Shown here in pieces: positions 20,520-24,736 of a DNA stretch of 24,736 nucleotides. This DNA comes from a virus, in IMG/VR virus record IMGVR_UViG_3300013233_000055, positions 1 to 24,736 of that record; one strand, given 5' to 3'. The notes under the pieces are model-generated. The model was not told the DNA's origin. It worked only from the letters and a program-made list of their open reading frames with translations, and made no database searches. How positions within the stretch are numbered: the stretch's first letter is position 1; the number at the start of each line of letters is the position of its first letter. A program made the position numbers and the translations under genes.

Positions 20520-23500
20520 TTATCCCCATCCCCCTGCTTTAAATCCCATCGAAGACTTGTTTTTCCGCCTTCTTCTACTTCTGGGTTTTGCCATTTCTTT
20601 AACAATATCTACAACTTCCACTTTATCAACAGGCTTTTCATCGCCGCCCTGTTGACTATCAACAACCTTTAGCCTAGATTCCAGCACCTTCATGTTTGCA
20701 TTGAGCAACTCGAAGGCAGCTAAGGCATAAACCCTGCAATCAAGCGCCTCATTGCGCCTGCCGCCTGACTTTTTAACCCACGATCTCACGCCGCGCCCTT
20801 TAACATACTTGGTGATCGCCTTCTCAGCGGTAAGCTGTTTAAAGTAATCTTCCGAATAATCCGCAGGAAAGTGGCAGAAACCAGCGCCCACGTCAAGCAC
20901 TTTAAGTCTTGAGTACACCATATCCTTTGCCGTATCCACCCCGACAGAGAATAACCTTACTTTTTGTGAGTTACCTCTTGTCGGTCTTGACACCAACGGC
21001 TTGCCCATTCCCCCCACGCCTTTGATGGCAAACACGCGCCTTGCAAAGCGCGTCTTGCAGAACTTATAAACGTCCTGCGTATGATGCCCACCTGTATCAA
21101 TGCACACTGCGGACACGGGCATCATGCGGCCTAATTCATGCTCAAACTTTCGCATAAGAAGGTCATCGAATTGCTGCCATATCTCCACCCCTGACGGGTC
21201 GCCATATATAACCTCATATCCAAGCGACCAAGTTTCGCTATCCGCGCCAACACCAAGATACTCAATCTCAAGCCTGTCATCCTGCACGTCTGCCCCCGCC
21301 ACTATAACCAAGACACCTTCTGGTGCCTCCGCCGGATACACCTCACATCGTTCGCTCAAGTCCCCTTCGTCAATGGACTCACCTGATTCTTCCCACGTTT
21401 CTCCAAGGGCTGTGTTGATCCACGTCTTCAATGTTTCCGGCAGCTTCTTGGCCTCTACAAAGTTAACTGCCATTTCGCCAAACGTCACCCAAGGGGAATA
21501 CAGCTCATTAATATGGAACCCTGCAATATGACTCTCTGATGTAGGACTCCACTCGCCAGCCTTTACCATTGCTGTCTTTTCTCTGTCATTGATCTCACCG
21601 CCGCACTCTTGACACCAATACGCTGCTTTATGCGGCTCTTTGTCCGGCCAGTGGACGTGCTTCCATTCAAACTTGATTGACTCGTCGCAATGAACGCATG
21701 GCATGAAGTAGTATCGCTGATCTGATGACATAAAAGCGGCCTCTATTCGCGACTCCCCTTTAATAGTAGGGGTGGAGCAAATGAATAATTTTCTATTGTG
21801 GTATGTTGTTGACCTTTTTTTAGCCAAGGCTATGGGGTCACCTTCCGACCCTGCCGACACCGGGAACCTGTCCACCTCGTCACAAAGCACGATCCTGATT
21901 GGCCTAGAGGCCAATGATGCAGGGCTGTTTGCCCCTGCCATAGTGATGTGGCCGCCTGCAAAAGAATTATGAGTGGGGACTAGCTGGTCTCCTGCTAGAA
22001 AAAGGTGGCTATCATTGTCTACCGTTATGCACTTGACCGCGACCGAGTCCACTCGCTCTATTCGGTCGATATGCCTCAGCAAAGCCCCTGTCCCTTTAGG
22101 GGTTCTGTTCATCTGCCTATTGAGCTTCCTAGAAAGCTTAAAAACAGGAATATCTCTAGAGTTCACTGTAAACTCGACACGCCAAGAACTGGTGGTCTCA
22201 ACCCTTTTCTTTCTAGGGGACATTCCAAGCGACCTAGCTATAAACATGGCAGAGTCTATTAACTGCTCATTGGTATTTGAAAACACACACAGGCCATCTA
22301 TTCTGATCGAGCCATCAGTGTCCATCAATCCCCTTAGCAACTCAGCCCTTTGATGAGAGCTTCCCATAAGATACTCATCTGGAACGTGCTTATTATTTAT
22401 CAAGTCGGCTGTCCTCATTCTTTTAAGGAGGGAGTTGCCAACCTTACTATCAATAATGCCAGCGCCCCTTGCTGCCCTTGCCATTTGCCTACGACACTCG
22501 CTGCACTTGCGGTCTTTATTTCTTCCAACCTCCCTTCTGTCATGCCCTCTTGGACAAATGGGGTTGTCGGCCATTGTAAAATCCATACTCACCTTGAGAA
22601 GACCTCTACTGCTGATGTGAGTAACCTCTGCCTTGTCAACCACTGCGCCAACGTGACTTATGATCTCTCTGTCAGACTCGTCACACACAAAGAAAGACTG
22701 GTGTGACATGCCATCTCCTAGCCATACCCCCAGCGCATACGGATGCAGCACCAGCCCTCTTGACTCAGGCATGTCTACGGGAAGGGTGTTTTCTATATAG
22801 AATTTTCTCCTGCGGCCATTGTCATACCTAAGACCTGACTCCATAATCGTCTGCGTCGTCATGGACTGTGGCGCAGACACACCAGAAAACCCTTTTTCCC
22901 TAACAACCCATAAATGCTCTGCATCGCAGACGATGTCAGTGCCGTCCGAAAAGACAACTTTATAACATGGACGATTATGATATGTACCAGTAACGCCTAT
23001 AATATTGCAAGGTTTTCCGTCAGCCCCATACACTACGTCAGACACGCCAAGAGCTTCCACCGTCTTCATCCCTTCACTCGTCAAGACAGGCGTGTTAATA
23101 CACAATGCTTTATGCAATATTGTACTTCCAGAGTCTCTTGACCGCGCATCTTTCACGCAATCCTTGATGGCTGGAGTGTCTCGCAACATGGGTGAAAGCC
23201 TGTCTTTAGACCACGTCTGAGCCATCTCAAGAGTAGGTTGAAGCAACAGCATTGTGCTTGGGTCTTGGTGCATATAATAACCCACTGTATTGTTTAACAG
23301 CTCAGTGAGTCCCACCTGTGCGGATTTAATAACCACAACCTCTTGTAGGGTCGGGTCGGAAATCGCATCCATAATTCCACGCTGATACTCAGCCCTTGAG
23401 GTTCGCCACGTTCCTGCCTCAGCAGATGATTCGGGCGACAGCTTGCGGTAGAGGTCAGCCCATTCAGATACAGTTAGTTTAGGTGGGGATTTCCATAGTG

Positions 23501-23537
23501 CCATCTTCTCCGTGAGCAAGCTCATCCAGTGCTTCAA
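20520..23537 (-). CDS. Terminase large subunit (GpA family) interrupted by an intein
   Basis: The 1005-residue precursor should splice to a 624-residue DNA-packaging ATPase and nuclease. The N-extein (1-143) contains LTVSEWADLYRKLSPESSAE and the GpA-type Walker A variant VVIKSAQVGLTE (K71), where the first lysine replaces the usual one. The C-extein starts SFAGGHITMAGANSPASLAS, then Walker B with catalytic Glu in VLCDEVDRF (553-557), and STPT at 588-591. A C4 zinc site (C614, C617, C642, C645) and nuclease acidic residues in AGADVQDDRLEIE (D750) and VCIDTGGH (D814) follow. The intein is residues 144-524. The longest frame starts with TTG after GGAGAGG; ATGs at 23525 and 23504 (GGAG nearby) are alternatives. 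It overlaps the small terminase gene. Confidence 0.93.
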   Translation of the reverse strand: MKHWMSLLTEKMALWKSPPKLTVSEWADLYRKLSPESSAEAGTWRTSRAEYQRGIMDAISDPTLQEVVVIKSAQVGLTELLNNTVGYYMHQDPSTMLLLQPTLEMAQTWSKDRLSPMLRDTPAIKDCVKDARSRDSGSTILHKALCINTPVLTSEGMKTVEALGVSDVVYGADGKPCNIIGVTGTYHNRPCYKVVFSDGTDIVCDAEHLWVVREKGFSGVSAPQSMTTQTIMESGLRYDNGRRRKFYIENTLPVDMPESRGLVLHPYALGVWLGDGMSHQSFFVCDESDREIISHVGAVVDKAEVTHISSRGLLKVSMDFTMADNPICPRGHDRREVGRNKDRKCSECRRQMARAARGAGIIDSKVGNSLLKRMRTADLINNKHVPDEYLMGSSHQRAELLRGLMDTDGSIRIDGLCVFSNTNEQLIDSAMFIARSLGMSPRKKRVETTSSWRVEFTVNSRDIPVFKLSRKLNRQMNRTPKGTGALLRHIDRIERVDSVAVKCITVDNDSHLFLAGDQLVPTHNSFAGGHITMAGANSPASLASRPIRIVLCDEVDRFPVSAGSEGDPIALAKKRSTTYHNRKLFICSTPTIKGESRIEAAFMSSDQRYYFMPCVHCDESIKFEWKHVHWPDKEPHKAAYWCQECGGEINDREKTAMVKAGEWSPTSESHIAGFHINELYSPWVTFGEMAVNFVEAKKLPETLKTWINTALGETWEESGESIDEGDLSERCEVYPAEAPEGVLVIVAGADVQDDRLEIEYLGVGADSETWSLGYEVIYGDPSGVEIWQQFDDLLMRKFEHELGRMMPVSAVCIDTGGHHTQDVYKFCKTRFARRVFAIKGVGGMGKPLVSRPTRGNSQKVRLFSVGVDTAKDMVYSRLKVLDVGAGFCHFPADYSEDYFKQLTAEKAITKYVKGRGVRSWVKKSGGRRNEALDCRVYALAAFELLNANMKVLESRLKVVDSQQGGDEKPVDKVEVVDIVKEMAKPRSRRRRKNKSSMGFKAGGWG
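21966..23108 (-). mobile_element. Class 3-type intein with LAGLIDADG homing endonuclease in the terminase
   Basis: The 381-residue insert begins ALCINTPVLTSEG and ends LVPTHN before Ser525. It has no Cys, Ser or Thr at position 1. It has the Trp-Cys-Thr triad of class 3 inteins: W210 in DAEHLW (block B), C503 in VKCITVD (block F) and T522 in PTHN (block G). Class 3 inteins use the block F Cys as first nucleophile. The endonuclease has two LAGLIDADG motifs, LGVWLGDG (269-276) and LRGLMDTDG (401-409), with D275 and D408 as likely metal ligands, so homing may still work. Between them lies a zinc-ribbon-like insert (326-349). The boundaries restore STILHK-SFAGGH, a continuous GpA sequence. Confidence 0.92.
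22491..22562 (-). other. Zinc-ribbon-like insert in the intein endonuclease
   Basis: Residues 326-349 read PICPRGHDRREVGRN then KDRKCSECRR: C328, H332, C345 and C348. The C-x3-H ... C-x2-C layout with an intervening turn is familiar from short DNA-binding zinc modules attached to phage HNH endonucleases. Its place between two LAGLIDADG motifs is unusual. Confidence 0.55.
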
Positions 23538-23940
23538 ATATCAACCTCTCCGCCTCATTCTCTGCCGCCTTAACATCATCAGGGCATACAGCTAAAGCTA
23601 GTTTTTTTGGCAAAGTAAGAAGCTTTGCACGACACTCCATAATCATCTTGCCCATTGCCTCGGACACTTCTTCCGCATTAACCAGAACGCCCTCTTTCTC
23701 AGCCACTTCCATTTCCGTCTTATTGGCCTGTGCTGCCTTGAGCCTTGCAGACTCAGTTTGCAGGTCTAATACTTTTGACCCACCACCCTCGACAGACTCC
23801 ATAATCTTTAGCCTGAGAATGCTCCTTGACTCAAACTTCCCGTCATCGAAAGCGACTAGCCCAGATGACTTTATCCACTTCGATACAGTTCGGTCACAAG
23901 CGCCTATCAGGTCTGCCACATGTGCGATGGATACCCTCAT
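23479..23940 (-). CDS. Terminase small subunit (Nu1-like)
   Basis: This 153-residue protein recognises phage DNA for packaging. Residues 1-50 form a winged-helix/MerR-like DNA-binding head (SIAHVADLIGACDRTVSKWI, then the wing FDDGKFESRSIL). Residues ~63-100 are a charged helix typical of this family (ESARLKAAQANKTEMEVAEK, then GVLVNAEEVSEAMG), followed by a dimer or hetero-oligomer segment (MIMECRAKLLTLPKKLALAV) and an acidic C-terminus that would contact the large subunit. Position immediately before the large terminase confirms the role. Its start overlaps the upstream stop (ATGA), and its 3' end overlaps the terminase frame by up to 59 bases. Confidence 0.88.
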   Translation of the reverse strand: MRVSIAHVADLIGACDRTVSKWIKSSGLVAFDDGKFESRSILRLKIMESVEGGGSKVLDLQTESARLKAAQANKTEMEVAEKEGVLVNAEEVSEAMGKMIMECRAKLLTLPKKLALAVCPDDVKAAENEAERLIFEALDELAHGEDGTMEIPT

Positions 23941-24656
23941 GTGGTCATGAACTTCATCAATGCCCGGTCAAAATCGCGATGATAGTTTTTGAATATAGCT
24001 GACACCGTAATGCGCTCAAACTGATACTTGCGCTTATACCTAGCTCTGGACTTAATCAGCAGCAGAAGCCTTGTTTTCTTAGCCCCCCTGCCATGCCTCT
24101 CCCACACGCCAGCAGGCCGATTGCCGACTTTCTTCTTGGTGATATAAAACTTGTTCTTTGCGCCGGAGCCTCTTTTGCTTCTGGTGCCGCCTGCATTTCT
24201 TAGTGCTGGCAAAATCTTGTTCTCAAACTTCTTGCCACTAATCTGCCCATAGGCACCTTTCCCACGCACTTCTTTTGAAAGGATACCCACCACGCTTTTT
24301 CCGATTATATTACTAATCGCAATATCTGACTTCTTGCGCCGCCTGATCCCTCCGAAGACATTCGCCCTTAACCACTTGTTTGCCTTCACCCCGTTTGGCG
24401 TGTCGTCGCCGTCCGCACCTTTGGCAAACACCCTTGCCGTGGGCTTGCCCATAGTCGCCTTGCTAAACACAATAGCATTCTTGGTTACGCCCTTTGGCTT
24501 TTTAAAGAACTCCGACAGCTTCTTCGTGTTCGCTACCTTTGCCTGCCATAAGCCACTATTTAAAGCACCTACCGATGCGAACAACATGCCTTTTGTTCGG
24601 ACTCGCTTGACCCAAGCCCTCGCCTCGTCTGCGGTTGTATTTATCTGGATTCCCAT
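23937..24656 (-). CDS. Basic protein, possibly minor tail protein Z-like / tail completion
   Basis: This 239-residue protein is very basic (many Lys/Arg clusters such as GGIRRRKKSD and KTRLLLLIKSRARYKRKYQF). The C-terminal pattern is a Gly/Trp segment (RPAGVWERHGRGAKKTR), then a hydrophobic strand, RxRYKRKYQFERI, and a final helix with FDRALMKFM. It resembles the end of phage minor tail or neck proteins, lambda gpZ among them. If so, its place upstream of the small terminase rather than among the connector genes is unusual. No strong ribosome binding site precedes the ATG. The assignment is by pattern memory only; a nucleic-acid-binding role for so basic a protein is an alternative. Confidence 0.5.
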   Translation of the reverse strand: MGIQINTTADEARAWVKRVRTKGMLFASVGALNSGLWQAKVANTKKLSEFFKKPKGVTKNAIVFSKATMGKPTARVFAKGADGDDTPNGVKANKWLRANVFGGIRRRKKSDIAISNIIGKSVVGILSKEVRGKGAYGQISGKKFENKILPALRNAGGTRSKRGSGAKNKFYITKKKVGNRPAGVWERHGRGAKKTRLLLLIKSRARYKRKYQFERITVSAIFKNYHRDFDRALMKFMTT

Positions 24657-24665
24657 AGCGAAACA

Positions 24666-24734
24666 TTAATAGGGACGTTGCCCCACGTCAATCGAAAACA
24701 ACAACCCCCACTCAGCAACATTAATCACCTTACT
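24666..24734 (-). CDS. Possible C-terminal end of an upstream gene
   Basis: One - strand frame is open from the right window edge to a TAA at 24666-24668, giving the tail SKVINVAEWGLLFSIDVGQR plus PY. It ends ten bases before the next start, a spacing consistent with a preceding gene in the same transcript. At 22 codons it could be chance, and the rest lies outside the window. Confidence 0.25.
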   Translation of the reverse strand, partial: SKVINVAEWGLLFSIDVGQRPY

Positions 24735-24736
24735 TC

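Noticed and set aside
21966-23108. The terminase insert as a class 1 intein or a plain domain insertion
   Set aside because: Position 1 is Ala, and the Trp/Cys/Thr set fits class 3. The HN|S end and LAGLIDADG motifs rule out an ordinary domain.
20520-23537. Loss of Walker A function because the motif is SAQVGLT without the usual GKT
   Set aside because: GpA-type terminases, lambda gpA included, carry this variant with the lysine earlier in the motif (KSA.VG), so it is normal for the family.
24657-24736. Promoter or cos site at the right edge
   Set aside because: No recognisable -35/-10 pair or symmetrical nick-site element could be seen in these 80 bases, and the terminase recognition site cannot be judged from so short a stretch.

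Overview
The window is part of a double-stranded DNA tailed-phage genome (or prophage), almost certainly a siphovirus. The support is a nearly complete lambda-style head and long-tail morphogenesis cassette: Nu1-like and GpA-like terminase subunits, a lambda-family portal, a head-tail attachment protein, a tail terminator, a tail tube, gpG/gpGT frameshifted chaperones, a tape measure, a tail hub and a tail fibre. The host cannot be named. Strong AAGGAG ribosome binding sites, a moderate GC content and a holin/M15-endolysin lysis pair without secretion signals fit a Gram-negative host, but that is inference. No stretch over 300 bases lacks a gene, and no tRNA, rRNA, CRISPR array, insertion sequence or integrase was seen.

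Layout. Positions 3-2875 (+ strand) begin with the C-terminal end of an adenosylcobalamin-dependent (class II) ribonucleotide reductase. A tightly packed run of small genes follows, several shorter than 60 codons and many coupled through ATGA overlaps. Two encode zinc-ribbon-like proteins and two encode membrane proteins. The remainder, 24736 down to 2872, is one long late cluster on the - strand that meets the + genes tail to tail with overlapping stop codons.

In transcription order (right to left) the late cluster runs as follows. First come a basic protein resembling minor tail or neck proteins, the small terminase, the large terminase interrupted by an intein, a head-joining protein, the portal and a prohead protease fused to the major capsid protein. 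An intrinsic terminator lies next, followed by a small connector-region protein, an FII-like attachment protein, a tail terminator, a 23-aa basic peptide, the tail tube, the gpG/gpGT chaperone, the tape measure, a distal tail protein, the hub and the tail fibre with its small downstream partner. A lysis region closes the cluster, with at least six small membrane proteins, an M15 peptidase endolysin and a holin.

Most noteworthy are four things. The terminase carries a 381-residue intein that starts with Ala and has the Trp/Cys/Thr signature of class 3 inteins, with a zinc-ribbon insert between its LAGLIDADG motifs. The protease-capsid fusion contains an in-frame internal start with a strong ribosome binding site. 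An A-AAA-AAG slippery site joins gpG to a cysteine-rich gpT extension. A 17-bp palindrome lies just upstream of the holin.
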